A stretch of DNA of 64,000 bases from Photobacterium sp. SKA34 (GCF_000153325.1 NZ_CH724141.1:975850-1039849); one strand, 5' to 3'. Shown: positions 47,706-57,081, counted from the stretch's first letter. Notes: a model not told the origin generated them from the sequence alone. Numbers and translations are program-made.

Positions 47706-48446
47706 ATGAAATTTAGAAAAGTATTATTGGGTTTATTATTTCAAGTTTGTTTTTGTGCTTATTCAATAGCAGGTTTGAAATACAATGATAACTATTACAC
47801 CAGTTCAGACATAAAACAGATCATGGAGATTATGTCTGAGCCTGGTATTGATGATTATAAAGAATTTAACCAGCTAAGGGGGGAATTATACGAGCAAGCA
47901 GAGATTCAAAAAGGGCTACTTTCGGAACAAGAGGCCGCTGCACTTGCTGCGTATCAAGACTATGCTTTTGCATCGACTCGAAAAAGTTTTATCTCGGGTG
48001 TTATTGATGAGGAAACCCAGAATATAATAAATCATATAGATTCAGCATTTGACATCGGTTTTAAATATCAAGGCGTTACCTTTAGAGGTGAACGTGAACT
48101 GGGGGCTTATATATCCGATATAAAAGTGGGCGATATTGTGAGCCCTAGCGCTTATGTTTCGACCTCTATATCAAAAGATGTCGCTTATAACTTTCATTCA
48201 GGTCATCTTGCAAGGTTTGAATTACAACAGGGTAAAAGCGGTATTGTCATACCAAGTGTTATTGATGGCGAGCTGGAAGTTCTTATTAATAGAAACTCTT
48301 ATTTTGAAGTGACTGCTATTAAAACGAGTTATATGGGAACTCATGTTGTTTATCGAGAAGTTAGTGCCAACTCAGTAGGTAATAAGAAAATAAAAGATAT
48401 GCATAGCGGAGAGGAAATAACCGCCGATGAAGTATGCGTTTTTTAA
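47706..48446 (+). CDS. Secreted mono-ADP-ribosyltransferase toxin 3
   Basis: ATG 47706 begins a signal peptide (KVLLGLLFQVCFCAYSIAG). The frame opens earlier at 47646 without a leader; the ribosome site is weak either way. The catalytic set is present: Arg127 in GVTFRGER, STS 152-154 (AYVSTSISKDVAYNF) and ExE 189/191 in DGELEVLINRNSYF. It is the most diverged of the three. The mature protein has one Cys, at 244, two residues from the end (DEVCVF), after a conserved SGEEI. The AT-rich 110-bp gap before it differs from the tight spacing of its neighbours, suggesting later insertion into the operon. Confidence 0.82.
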   Translation: MKFRKVLLGLLFQVCFCAYSIAGLKYNDNYYTSSDIKQIMEIMSEPGIDDYKEFNQLRGELYEQAEIQKGLLSEQEAAALAAYQDYAFASTRKSFISGVIDEETQNIINHIDSAFDIGFKYQGVTFRGERELGAYISDIKVGDIVSPSAYVSTSISKDVAYNFHSGHLARFELQQGKSGIVIPSVIDGELEVLINRNSYFEVTAIKTSYMGTHVVYREVSANSVGNKKIKDMHSGEEITADEVCVF

Positions 48447-48503
48447 ATTTTTTTATGAACTGTCCAGTTTTACTCTTTTTAAAATATAAATAACGTCTTC
48501 CTT

Positions 48504-50792
48504 ATGTATTTAAAATTACTACTTAGTTTCATTGCTTTGGTGACATTCAGTCCGGCGACGTATTCATTGTGCTTTATTGATGGTGTGCCTGATACGCAAA
48601 GCTTAAATAGCTTCGATAGCCAGCGCTTAGAAGGGCAGCTCCACCAAGAGTTTTTCTCAGAACCTCAGTTAGGCTCTACCTTCGGAGAGCTAGAACATTC
48701 TTTTCAGCAACCGTTATTTGCCGAGGCATGGCCTTCAACGGCAAAACTTTTAAAAACCCTGCCAGCAGCGTCTGAAAGTGTAATAGCTACTTCAGCGATA
48801 TTGAATCGCCTAGGTCAAATTGGCAGTGCCACATTGGAAGTGCTTGGCCCTGTTGGCGATGCTTTTGCTGTAGAGGGGTGGGCAGAGAACATGGTGTCTA
48901 CATTTTCAAAAGAGTCGTCGACGCGTTTAGATAAAATTGCCTCTATTTTTTCGATTGTTCCATTGGTTGGTGATGAGCTAAATATGCTGTCTAATGATAT
49001 TAAATACTTTGCAGCGAAAGAGAAGATTGAGGAGTTTGAATCTCAAACTCACTATGTTTTTAATGACCATCATCCTGATTTTCATCGATTCCATCATAAA
49101 AAAGAGGATGTAATTCAACTGATTAATCAGTACGACGACCATGTCAACGCATCGATTAAAATGTATATCGACCAACTGTTGCTCGCTGCGGATACGGAGT
49201 ACCGTCGTATTGCCGCGGGCTATGATCGTCAGCTTGTGAGACAAATGACGAGGATGGATCTCGAACATATCAAGGTTTACGGTCATATATCTGGGCAATC
49301 AAATCTTAATCACCCTTTGTGTTCTGAAGTGGAGGATAATCCAGCTATTTTGATGAATTGTGTCAAATCAAAAGGGTTGGCACGAATTCAATTGATTATT
49401 AATCAGCTTTCATCGTCAGAATTCAATCAACTTCATTTAAAGCTGCATAAAGTGAAGCGTTCACTTGTACAGACGGCCTTGGAAAATTTACAGGAACACA
49501 AAGAGAAACTGCGCACGAGTGTCATTGTTCGTGCAAAACAGCATATTCCTTTGATCTATCAATACACTGGGCTTAATCGACGTATATTGGAAGAAAGGGC
49601 GATAATGAGTGGGTTGCGTGAATATGCGAAAGCAAATTGGAATCTGGATTATTTATCCGATGAACAAATACGTACAGCGACATTTGAAGTGAGTCCAGCA
49701 AGAGAGTGCTGGGGGATACCGTCAGTCTATCCTGGTGGTATTCAAGCGTCGCTCGATGCATGTAAAGACTCAGGGCCACTCTATGACACTTATCATTTCT
49801 CTAAAGATCAAGAACTCGTGGCTGTGATTGGAAAGTCGCTGGACTTCGATGTGGAATCATATGTTGAAACGAAGGTAAACAATGGCTGGGAGTCAGGGTT
49901 ACTTCGCACCAAATTGGGTGACCTAGCTTACGCGTATGTAGTCGGTCAACTATCGAATCGAAGGTTTGAAACCTTAGTCACACAGCTCTCTTCTATTGAA
50001 GTGCTGTCTTATCAAACAACCCTCACCGAATATCTAAATAGTCAGGGACTGGATGGCAACGATCCTGAACAGAGGAAAGACTGGTATCAGCTTAGTCGTT
50101 GGTACGAGTTACTTTTGACAGAAAGGCCATCAGGAGGAGCTTTAAGTATTATCACGCAATATGAAAGGTTCCATGCTTTCATAAAGCCCGTGTTCGAAAA
50201 TACAATCACGGCGGCTTATATTCGCGATATTTATTACTCGATCCCTTATCCAAGTATGTATTCAGGAAAAAATCTTCAATTTTATTCTCCAATTATGGCG
50301 AAGACTTTTGACAACGTAATCGTGAGTTCCGACAAGAACACATTGCAGAGAAGCTTAAATAGAGCAGTGTCAGAAATCATGGAAAAAGTCACGGAAGTGA
50401 AAACAGCGAATGAGTTGCATTATTTACTTGGGGACTTGGCTTTGTACGCGCAAATTGCGCAACACCAACAATCGGAAGTGCATGTACTGACGACGGATAG
50501 TTACGCTCCTCAATTGTTTAACAGTTCATTATCAGTCGTGAATAGGCAATACCTTAATGAAGCTCATTTGAATACTATTTCTCAGCAGGTGATGATGTCA
50601 GATCAGCATGCGTTGTGGCAAATGCTCTCTCATGTTGGCAGCCAATTGTCTCAAGGTAAGTTGGATTTGGCGATTACACAACTGGGGGATGTGATTAGGA
50701 ACAACGATATGACGATGCTTCCCTATATTCATGAAATTCTTGTTCAAGAGTTGGAAGAGCTCATCGAACTTCAGATTAAGATTGAGAGCTAG
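48504..50792 (+). CDS. Large secreted helical carrier-like protein B of toxin operon
   Basis: The 762-aa precursor has a signal peptide (LLLSFIALVTFSPATYS) and Cys23 immediately after it (LCFIDG), matching Cys23 of carrier A (VCNIG). Residues about 100-165 contain the hairpin LEVLGPVGDAFAVEGWAENM, then SIFSIVPLVGDELNML. The remaining chain is long, helical and charged, with five more Cys before residue 430. Relation to carrier A is visible along much of the length, though A is about 120 residues longer. No catalytic motif is seen. It may be an alternative carrier for the same enzymes, or one half of a heteromeric translocator. Confidence 0.7.
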   Translation: MYLKLLLSFIALVTFSPATYSLCFIDGVPDTQSLNSFDSQRLEGQLHQEFFSEPQLGSTFGELEHSFQQPLFAEAWPSTAKLLKTLPAASESVIATSAILNRLGQIGSATLEVLGPVGDAFAVEGWAENMVSTFSKESSTRLDKIASIFSIVPLVGDELNMLSNDIKYFAAKEKIEEFESQTHYVFNDHHPDFHRFHHKKEDVIQLINQYDDHVNASIKMYIDQLLLAADTEYRRIAAGYDRQLVRQMTRMDLEHIKVYGHISGQSNLNHPLCSEVEDNPAILMNCVKSKGLARIQLIINQLSSSEFNQLHLKLHKVKRSLVQTALENLQEHKEKLRTSVIVRAKQHIPLIYQYTGLNRRILEERAIMSGLREYAKANWNLDYLSDEQIRTATFEVSPARECWGIPSVYPGGIQASLDACKDSGPLYDTYHFSKDQELVAVIGKSLDFDVESYVETKVNNGWESGLLRTKLGDLAYAYVVGQLSNRRFETLVTQLSSIEVLSYQTTLTEYLNSQGLDGNDPEQRKDWYQLSRWYELLLTERPSGGALSIITQYERFHAFIKPVFENTITAAYIRDIYYSIPYPSMYSGKNLQFYSPIMAKTFDNVIVSSDKNTLQRSLNRAVSEIMEKVTEVKTANELHYLLGDLALYAQIAQHQQSEVHVLTTDSYAPQLFNSSLSVVNRQYLNEAHLNTISQQVMMSDQHALWQMLSHVGSQLSQGKLDLAITQLGDVIRNNDMTMLPYIHEILVQELEELIELQIKIES

Positions 50793-50796
50793 TAAT

Positions 50797-52413
50797 ATGA
50801 AAATACAAGCAAAAATGATTTCTATTATTTTTATATTATCAATATGGGTTGGAAATGCTGTCGCTGATGGCCGTGAATATATGGAGGAGTTTTATGCCGC
50901 TCCTGATGGTGTGAAAGTCATTTACGGCTACAACTCTTCGCAGTACGGTAATCTTTATCGAGTATCAACTAACTTGTATGTTCAAACAAAAGATGACGCT
51001 TACCTTGCGGATATTAAAGTGCTTATTCATAGACTGAAAATGACACCGACCGGCCGAGAAGTATTACGCCAAATCGCAGTTTATACGCCGGTCAATGCTC
51101 CCGAGGATGCTGTAGGGCCTCTTATTGAGCACCTTCAAGGTGTTGATACAACCAAGGTGAACGTGGTGACCGTCATTCGCGAACCGGATAGTGCTGGTCG
51201 CTTATTCGAAACAGTCCCTTCGTCCTTTGTTGATAAACAAAAATCAGCGCTGGTTTACCCGCGACAGTTTGATGGAAAAGGCGTGTCAAACACGGTGTTT
51301 TTTTCGACGAAAGAAGTGGTCAATATCCCGGGTACGAATACGCCTTTTGACCAAGCTGTGGCGCTAGGTCATGAGTTAATTCATGCTCGCGATTACGCTT
51401 CAGGCGCGATGCCTCGGGGAAGCGTGTTACTCAAACATCGTCATCCTGATACTAAACAATTCACCGAGTATTCGATTGACAATGCCGAATATCAAACGAC
51501 GGGAATTTCTCATTTTAATAATGCCGAAAGTGGCAGAGATGCAGAGACAGAGATAAGTACAATTCGTAATGATCTTATTACATTACGCGAAGCGCTGTAC
51601 TATCAATGGAATGCTAAAGGGCAGAATAAACCGAAAGCGTACCTGAAAAATGAAAAGGTAGTGAGTGAGTTTCATTTGGCTGAGGATCTTGGTGTGTACA
51701 AGAGAAATACTTACTGGCCTTCAAGACACTACCACTATCATCCTTATGCGGTTGAAGTAAGGCCTGCTGACGCGGTATATCAATCACTCAAGTGGGACAC
51801 GTTGGAAGGAAAGCAAGCTCATACTGAAGTGCGGCGCGTTTTGAAGCAGTCTTTGAGTGAAGGCAAAGAGACGGCGATTGTACTTGTTGATGCGGCGGAG
51901 CAGGGTTTGTCGCAAAGCCTGAAAAACTCGCCAGTCTTAACGAGACGCGGTTTAGGAAACCAAAGTGCCATTTTAAGTTATGCGGCTAAAAACAACATTA
52001 AAGTGGTGCATGTTTATAGCGCTGAAGACGAAAAGTCCCTGATGAGTTTGAAAAATAAGAAACGCAGCCGAATGTATCATTCGATATCTGGGCTGCCCGA
52101 CAGTTCAGGAGGATATACAGATGTCCAGTTTAGTATGGATAATCAATCGTTGCTTTTACAGGAAATTGAAGGCAAAGAAACCGTACTTGTGATTGCGTAT
52201 TCTGATAGCCAACTAACAGCAAACATTGTGGATAGTTTATCAGACGATCTAAATCGAAAAGTGCTGGTATCACGACATTCAAATCTAGATTATCTTCCTT
52301 CAGATCTGAATGCGGCAGAGAATGCTGCTTGGTTGAAGATTCGCGAAAAGCAGAATGTGAATATGCTCGGATCCGGTAGTCGTAGTCGTTTCAACATTTG
52401 TCATATTCAGTAA
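50797..52413 (+). CDS. Secreted NleD-like (M91) zinc metalloprotease with extra C-terminal domain
   Basis: ATG 50797 lies 4 bp past the carrier B stop; an overlapping earlier start lacks a signal peptide. The 538-aa precursor has a signal (ISIIFILSIWVGNAVA). Residues about 120-310 carry zinc motif HELIH (192-196) in VALGHELIHARDYASGAMPR and a downstream Glu in NAEYQTTG (about 231), as in NleD, a type III effector that cleaves host JNK and p38 kinases. Residues about 345-515 form a second alpha/beta domain (TAIVLVDAAEQGL, NIKVVHVYSAED, TVLVIAYSDSQLTANIVDSL), vaguely like an isochorismatase fold without its catalytic residues. The only Cys is at 535, three residues from the end. Confidence 0.8.
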   Translation: MKIQAKMISIIFILSIWVGNAVADGREYMEEFYAAPDGVKVIYGYNSSQYGNLYRVSTNLYVQTKDDAYLADIKVLIHRLKMTPTGREVLRQIAVYTPVNAPEDAVGPLIEHLQGVDTTKVNVVTVIREPDSAGRLFETVPSSFVDKQKSALVYPRQFDGKGVSNTVFFSTKEVVNIPGTNTPFDQAVALGHELIHARDYASGAMPRGSVLLKHRHPDTKQFTEYSIDNAEYQTTGISHFNNAESGRDAETEISTIRNDLITLREALYYQWNAKGQNKPKAYLKNEKVVSEFHLAEDLGVYKRNTYWPSRHYHYHPYAVEVRPADAVYQSLKWDTLEGKQAHTEVRRVLKQSLSEGKETAIVLVDAAEQGLSQSLKNSPVLTRRGLGNQSAILSYAAKNNIKVVHVYSAEDEKSLMSLKNKKRSRMYHSISGLPDSSGGYTDVQFSMDNQSLLLQEIEGKETVLVIAYSDSQLTANIVDSLSDDLNRKVLVSRHSNLDYLPSDLNAAENAAWLKIREKQNVNMLGSGSRSRFNICHIQ

Positions 52414-52811
52414 TCTGTCCGTGATATTAGTTTTTTGCCCATTTCAGCAAAAGTCCAAAGTCTGTTTTTAGTCCATGTAAATTAATAGGGGGGGTTATGA
52501 CGCCGTTTAAAACTAATATCCATTGATGCCAAATGATCTCTTTCATGTTAATACGCAGCGGCAACGTTGACTACCAACATCAATTATATTTTCACCATCA
52601 GGTGGGCCAAAATAGAGTGATGCCAGAGCGCAAGTAGCTAAGCAAAGTAAAACTATTGCTGATAATATTTTCATAGTTATTTTTATAATAGAAGTAAGCG
52701 ACTTCTTAGATGAGAGATAACGAAAAGGGCAAAAGCACTCACTAGTGAACTATTACTCATTACAGCTCACTCTACAAATGAGTGCGATTTATACTCGTTG
52801 AAAAATGATGA
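52414..52811. other. Intergenic region after the toxin operon, with one copy of a 35-bp repeat
   Basis: About 400 bp without a gene. The segment 52441-52474 (ATTTCAGC ... GTCTGTTTTTAGTCC) recurs at 57352-57386. A short minus-strand frame near 52560-52670 has a hydrophobic start but is too short to judge. No clear terminator follows the toxin operon. Confidence 0.55.
52441..52474 (+). repeat. Direct repeat, left copy, flanking the exoenzyme block
   Basis: About 32 of 35 positions match 57352-57386, including AAAGTCTGTTTTTAG. The two copies bracket the nuclease, lecithinase and protease genes. Confidence 0.75.
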
Positions 52812-53621
52812 TTAAAATGAACATCGACTGGCGTAAATGGCGTTAACCCATTGAGGGTTATCGATAAAAGGATTTCGATTACCCTGCCAGATTACTGCTT
52901 TTTCATGACGAAGCCTTTCCCATTCGTCAACAGGATCTGCATTATGCCATTGCAGTAATGAACATAATTTACCAATATTTGGCACACCAGAGTGAGTGGA
53001 GGTATCGTCCGCAATAAAAAGATCAGGCATATTCGCATCCAGTCCTTCATAACGCACTGCCATGTAGAAAATAGCCCGAGCAACGTCACCTTTCACCGTA
53101 TCACGAGGTTCAAAGCTGTCATTATCTGTTTTATTAAATGGCGATTTTGTTAATGGTTTACCACCAAAATCAAAAGCTTTATTGGAGCGGATAGAATTAA
53201 TCTGCACATCGGTAGGTTGTAAGTGATGGATGTCGGTATATCCCCACTGATTCTTTCGCTTAAAGCCTAATGATTTAGGCCACAAATGCTCGCGATTCCA
53301 TGCGTCTTTGTTATTGTTTCCTGACGCAGTAAAGTCTTTTGATTGTGAACGACCACTATAAAAAAGAATCACATTATTCGGATTATTTGGATCTTCATTC
53401 ATGTCTTTAAGCGCAGACCAAACTTCATTGTAAGTTAACTGTTTTTGACCTCGTGAAGCGATAATAGAAAGCATATTTTTGAGTGCTTTTCCTTCCATCC
53501 CTTTCGCTTCAATATAATAGTCATCAATATAAGTATTATCAGCAAAGCTGCTAAAACTGATTGTCGCCGTAAAAAAAACAATCCAGATCTTAAAATATTT
53601 CTTTTTTTTATTTATTTTCAT
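52812..53621 (-). CDS. Secreted endonuclease I
   Basis: ATG 53621 has AAAGG five bases upstream; another ATG lies directly before it. The 269-aa protein has a signal peptide (IWIVFFTATISFSSFA) and the family hallmarks YSGRSQ, the catalytic WNREHLWPKSLGF and YTDIHHLQPTD, with a C-terminal WHNADPVDEWERLRHE. This is the beta-beta-alpha-metal nuclease of Vibrio Dns, Vvn and E. coli EndA, which cuts double-stranded DNA and RNA in the periplasm or outside the cell. Four Cys pairs are typical of Vvn; fewer are seen here. It helps digest extracellular DNA and can limit natural transformation. It is last in a minus-strand series of three exoenzymes. Confidence 0.93.
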   Translation of the reverse strand: MKINKKKKYFKIWIVFFTATISFSSFADNTYIDDYYIEAKGMEGKALKNMLSIIASRGQKQLTYNEVWSALKDMNEDPNNPNNVILFYSGRSQSKDFTASGNNNKDAWNREHLWPKSLGFKRKNQWGYTDIHHLQPTDVQINSIRSNKAFDFGGKPLTKSPFNKTDNDSFEPRDTVKGDVARAIFYMAVRYEGLDANMPDLFIADDTSTHSGVPNIGKLCSLLQWHNADPVDEWERLRHEKAVIWQGNRNPFIDNPQWVNAIYASRCSF

Positions 53622-53789
53622 CATAACCTTTATATTGAAGCTAATTTTTACTTGCAACTATACTTAACGTAAATTAACTAACACGCAACAATAAAGCCCA
53701 ATAAATGTGACAAGGGAATGCTTTTATGGAATAAAAAAGCATAAAAAAATAGACAAAAGAAATATTTTCTAATTATGAGCCTTTTGGAT

Positions 53790-53820
53790 TAAGCTGCAAT
53801 AATTATCATTATGCAGCTTA
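53790..53820. other. Strong palindrome downstream of the lecithinase gene
   Basis: TAAGCTGCA and TGCAGCTTA form a 9-bp perfect stem that continues with ATAAT/ATTA pairs. No T-run follows on the minus strand, so terminator activity is doubtful; it may stabilise mRNA ends or bind a protein. Confidence 0.6.
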
Positions 53821-53875
53821 AGTTGCCAGTGTCTGACTTAGCAATACTTCACGCGTAAATAATCAGATTTTGATT

Positions 53876-55126
53876 TTAGTCTTTTGAAAAATTAAAGCTC
53901 TCTAGCTTCGTTTCAAGAATCTGATTGGCAATATATTTATGAATTGCAGTTGTTGGATGAGTGACTCCCCAAAAGACATATTTATCAGAGCCATGATAAG
54001 CACATTCATTGGTTAAATTATGTCGATAGAGGTAATCTTTCGCTGAACTACGACTAATATTTAAACAAGCATCTTTGGCATTTTCAAAACCATATAATTT
54101 AGGTTGGGCGATGAGCTCCTCAAAAGTATCATATGCATCAAAAAGAATAATGTTTAACCCTTTTTCTTTGTAAAGGCGAGATTGCTCTGTAATAAATGCA
54201 TTAAAAGCTAAGATTTTAGCTCTTACAGTATTAATTTCATTTGGGGTTGAGTATTTAAATTGTGGCGCCTTTGTCGTATCGGGCAAAGTGAATAATAAAA
54301 GGTTTTTCACGCCCGATTCGGTCAAACGAATCAATGCACTACTCAAGTCTGCTTTTACATCTGCCACCTCACGACCGTAATTCATAAAGTCATTAAGACC
54401 AAATTCAAGTGTGATCAAACTATTTTCAGGGTGATAGTTTTTTGCTATTTTCATATAGGTTAAGTAAGACGTAACTTGAGCATAAATACCAGTTAATACC
54501 AAGTACTGGTTAGTTCCAGCTGCGCCACCCACCGCCCAATTATAAAGGGAAATAGCTTTTCCATGAGCTAGATACTCTGTCCACACATAGCCATTAGAAA
54601 AATGTCCTAAGAACCAAGAATTTCGATTTGGAAATACCCATTGAGAAGCATTATAAATATTTCCCGTATCAGATAGGCTGTCACCAAAAGCAATAATACG
54701 ATTAATTACATGTTTATTAACGTCATCATTTGTCCAAATATCATGGTTATACGAATACCGATTATCAGAAGCATAGAAAAGGAAATCAGCAGTATCATGA
54801 TTTACGCCTAATGTTTCTTTACATCTATGTTTAATTTCTGACTGAGAAACATTGGTGTAAAACATATTTTTCAACCTTCCCGAGGACCACCAATAACCAT
54901 CAATAGTAAAGTAATCACCTTTCTCATCACGCGCCCATTCCCATTCTGTTGCGGGATCATCATGTTTTTGTGCTGGCCGATACCAACATTTTACATAAGT
55001 ATAAGTTTGCCTATTTTGAACATTAGCAATATAGCTGACGCTCATCATTTCTGGTGTAACTGGAATATTATCTGCAAACGCTGGTGTCACTGCCATCAAA
55101 CTAGCTATGATTATCATTCTTGTCAT
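53876..55126 (-). CDS. tlh: Secreted phospholipase/thermolabile haemolysin (GDSL, TLH/Lec family)
   Basis: The start is placed at ATG 55126 ahead of signal peptide MIIIASLMAVTPAFA. The mature protein of about 400 aa has an N-terminal domain (YVKCWYRPAQK, WEWARDEKGDYFTIDGYWWS) and a GDSL/SGNH hydrolase domain: Ser in IIAFGDSLSDTGNIYN (about 149), Gly in AVGGAAGT, Asn in LEFGLNDFMNYG, His in FWGVTHPTT. The usual Asp three before His is Gly, as reported for Vibrio phospholipases that use a chloride ion in the triad. It cleaves phosphatidylcholine and lyses cells. It lies between the vibriolysin and nuclease genes on the same strand. Confidence 0.92.
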   Translation of the reverse strand: MTRMIIIASLMAVTPAFADNIPVTPEMMSVSYIANVQNRQTYTYVKCWYRPAQKHDDPATEWEWARDEKGDYFTIDGYWWSSGRLKNMFYTNVSQSEIKHRCKETLGVNHDTADFLFYASDNRYSYNHDIWTNDDVNKHVINRIIAFGDSLSDTGNIYNASQWVFPNRNSWFLGHFSNGYVWTEYLAHGKAISLYNWAVGGAAGTNQYLVLTGIYAQVTSYLTYMKIAKNYHPENSLITLEFGLNDFMNYGREVADVKADLSSALIRLTESGVKNLLLFTLPDTTKAPQFKYSTPNEINTVRAKILAFNAFITEQSRLYKEKGLNIILFDAYDTFEELIAQPKLYGFENAKDACLNISRSSAKDYLYRHNLTNECAYHGSDKYVFWGVTHPTTAIHKYIANQILETKLESFNFSKD

Positions 55127-55193
55127 AATTCGAAACTCACTTATGCCGTTTAATATCAAAATCCATACTTGATTAACGGATACTAGATAGGAA

Positions 55194-55221
55194 AATAAGC
55201 CAGCAGATAAGCTGACTTATT
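55194..55221 (-). terminator. Likely terminator of the vibriolysin gene
   Basis: Stem AATAAG-CAGC/GCTG-CTTATT with one mismatch and a 6-base loop, followed on the minus strand by TTTTCC. It sits about 37 bp past the protease stop. Confidence 0.6.
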
Positions 55222-55257
55222 ATGACGTTCTTACGTGTTAAAATGAGGTTGATCTTA

Positions 55258-57081
55258 TTAGTCTAAGCGAAGCGTCAGTTTGGTATAGCGTGTGTAACCA
55301 TGAATCAAGACGTAATATGTGATACCCGGTTGGGCATATAAGTAACACATCTCATCATTCCCTGATCGGTTAGAGCTACAATCAAAGGCTGAGGTTGTCG
55401 GCTTTCTGTTAGCTCTTATATATAGATCGGCATCTCCCTTTCCACCGGCCATCGAAACCATAACAGTCGAAGCTTTATCAACATTAAAGATGTAGTAGGT
55501 TTTCGAGTTTTCGCTTCCACTTAAATCTGTAATTGGCTCCCACTTAATAAGAACATTATCATTAGGAATAGGTGAACCGCAGCTAGCATCGACTCCCACC
55601 GAATTAAATGCGCTCTCAACATCTTTAACGGTATAACCGAAATCTTCGGCAGCTTTAACAACACCACATGCACCTTCGTCAAACGTACTGTTTGCCGTCC
55701 AATACAGCTGGTTTGCTAATGTAAATATTTCAAACCCTTTACGAACCCCCCAATTAGGTTTGTTGGCAAGTAAATAAAAGGCACGATTAAAAACACCACT
55801 TGAGAAATGCACGTTCATACCATCATAATATTGAGAAGCATGATCGATAGACTGGCCATCTTTCGATGGTTGATCAAAGTACCGTAACCCTCCTTCCGAC
55901 TTAAAGATATCGCTACCTACAATCCAATCTACTTTACCGCGAAGATAATATTCAGCGGCTTCACCAGCAATATCAGAGAAAGCCTCGTTAATACCACCAG
56001 ACATATCTTTGTAAACAAGCCCTGAGTTTTGCTCTGTAAAACCATGACTAACTTCATGGGCACTTACGTTAATATCAACAAGTGGATAGAAGCGATCTTT
56101 ACCATCTCCAAATGTCATTGAAGATCCGTTCCAAAATGCATTCTCATACTCGGAGCCATAATGAACACGCATTGTTAACTGGAAATTTAACGGTGATGTA
56201 TTCATCCAATCTTGATACATATCAAAAACAACATTACCAAAATAATGTGCATCGTTAAGCGGCGAAAAAGCACCGTTTACATATCTAAAATAATTGTAGT
56301 TATCATCATCAATACAATTGTATTGATAAGCGGTATTACCCTCGGTCGCATTATTTAAATTCACGGTTTTAACTGCAGCATTTTCTAACGTACACGTTGT
56401 CCCCACCTTGCTAATAGGGAGACCGTCAAAATCAAAACCATAAATGTATTCAGAAGTTTTTATATTACCGCCAGGGCCCATGCCTGAGGCTTTAGCATGA
56501 TTTAATCCATCCCAGTGCTCTAAAATAACGCCATTTATTGCATCAACAATATAAAATGGACGTTCAGGATGTTCGGAGGCGATATAGAAATTAACGAGAT
56601 AAACAATCTTTGCCGTTTGGTTATCATCAAGTTTTACCATTAACTTAGCGTTTTTGTTTTCAATATTATGATTGTTATTAGCAACGAGCTGGTGCGAAGT
56701 AATAGCAGCTAAAATTGCTTCTTTTTCACTTAATTTAGGCGTAATACTTGGCAAATCGCGGTTGACCCCTTTCGCCATCAAACCATAAACATCCGATGGT
56801 TTATTGTTAGAAAGAGTTGCCACAACAGAAGTATTAAAGACAGGCACACCTAAGTAGGTCTGTTGATACCGGACTTTGGTTTTCCCGTTTGGTAAGACAA
56901 CTTTTTTTATTTCAGAAAAGCCCGTTTCTAATGGAGTAATACTTGTAGATTGTGCCCTAAGGCTCTGAAAGAGGAATTTATTATCATTAACCTTTACCAT
57001 TTCTGCGGCATGTACCGAAAAGCCAACAGATGTACCAAGAAGCACTGCTATCTTGCAGCTTGTTTGACGTTGTAAGTTCAT
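55258..57081 (-). CDS. Vibriolysin-type M4 zinc metalloprotease
   Basis: The 607-aa precursor has a signal peptide (IAVLLGTSVGFSVHAA), an FTP/PepSY propeptide (to about residue 200), and an M4 catalytic domain: HEVSH (about 341-345) in NVSAHEVSHGFTEQNSGLVY, the third ligand Glu in GGINEAFSDIAGEAAEY, and a downstream His in NVHFSSGVFNRAFY. A C-terminal PPC domain (about 500-607, GGKGDADLYIRANRKPT) is usually removed after secretion. This matches HA/protease (Hap), VvpE and EmpA of vibrios, exported by type II secretion and often under quorum control. It degrades mucin, matrix and host proteins and can process other secreted toxins. Confidence 0.95.
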   Translation of the reverse strand: MNLQRQTSCKIAVLLGTSVGFSVHAAEMVKVNDNKFLFQSLRAQSTSITPLETGFSEIKKVVLPNGKTKVRYQQTYLGVPVFNTSVVATLSNNKPSDVYGLMAKGVNRDLPSITPKLSEKEAILAAITSHQLVANNNHNIENKNAKLMVKLDDNQTAKIVYLVNFYIASEHPERPFYIVDAINGVILEHWDGLNHAKASGMGPGGNIKTSEYIYGFDFDGLPISKVGTTCTLENAAVKTVNLNNATEGNTAYQYNCIDDDNYNYFRYVNGAFSPLNDAHYFGNVVFDMYQDWMNTSPLNFQLTMRVHYGSEYENAFWNGSSMTFGDGKDRFYPLVDINVSAHEVSHGFTEQNSGLVYKDMSGGINEAFSDIAGEAAEYYLRGKVDWIVGSDIFKSEGGLRYFDQPSKDGQSIDHASQYYDGMNVHFSSGVFNRAFYLLANKPNWGVRKGFEIFTLANQLYWTANSTFDEGACGVVKAAEDFGYTVKDVESAFNSVGVDASCGSPIPNDNVLIKWEPITDLSGSENSKTYYIFNVDKASTVMVSMAGGKGDADLYIRANRKPTTSAFDCSSNRSGNDEMCYLYAQPGITYYVLIHGYTRYTKLTLRLD

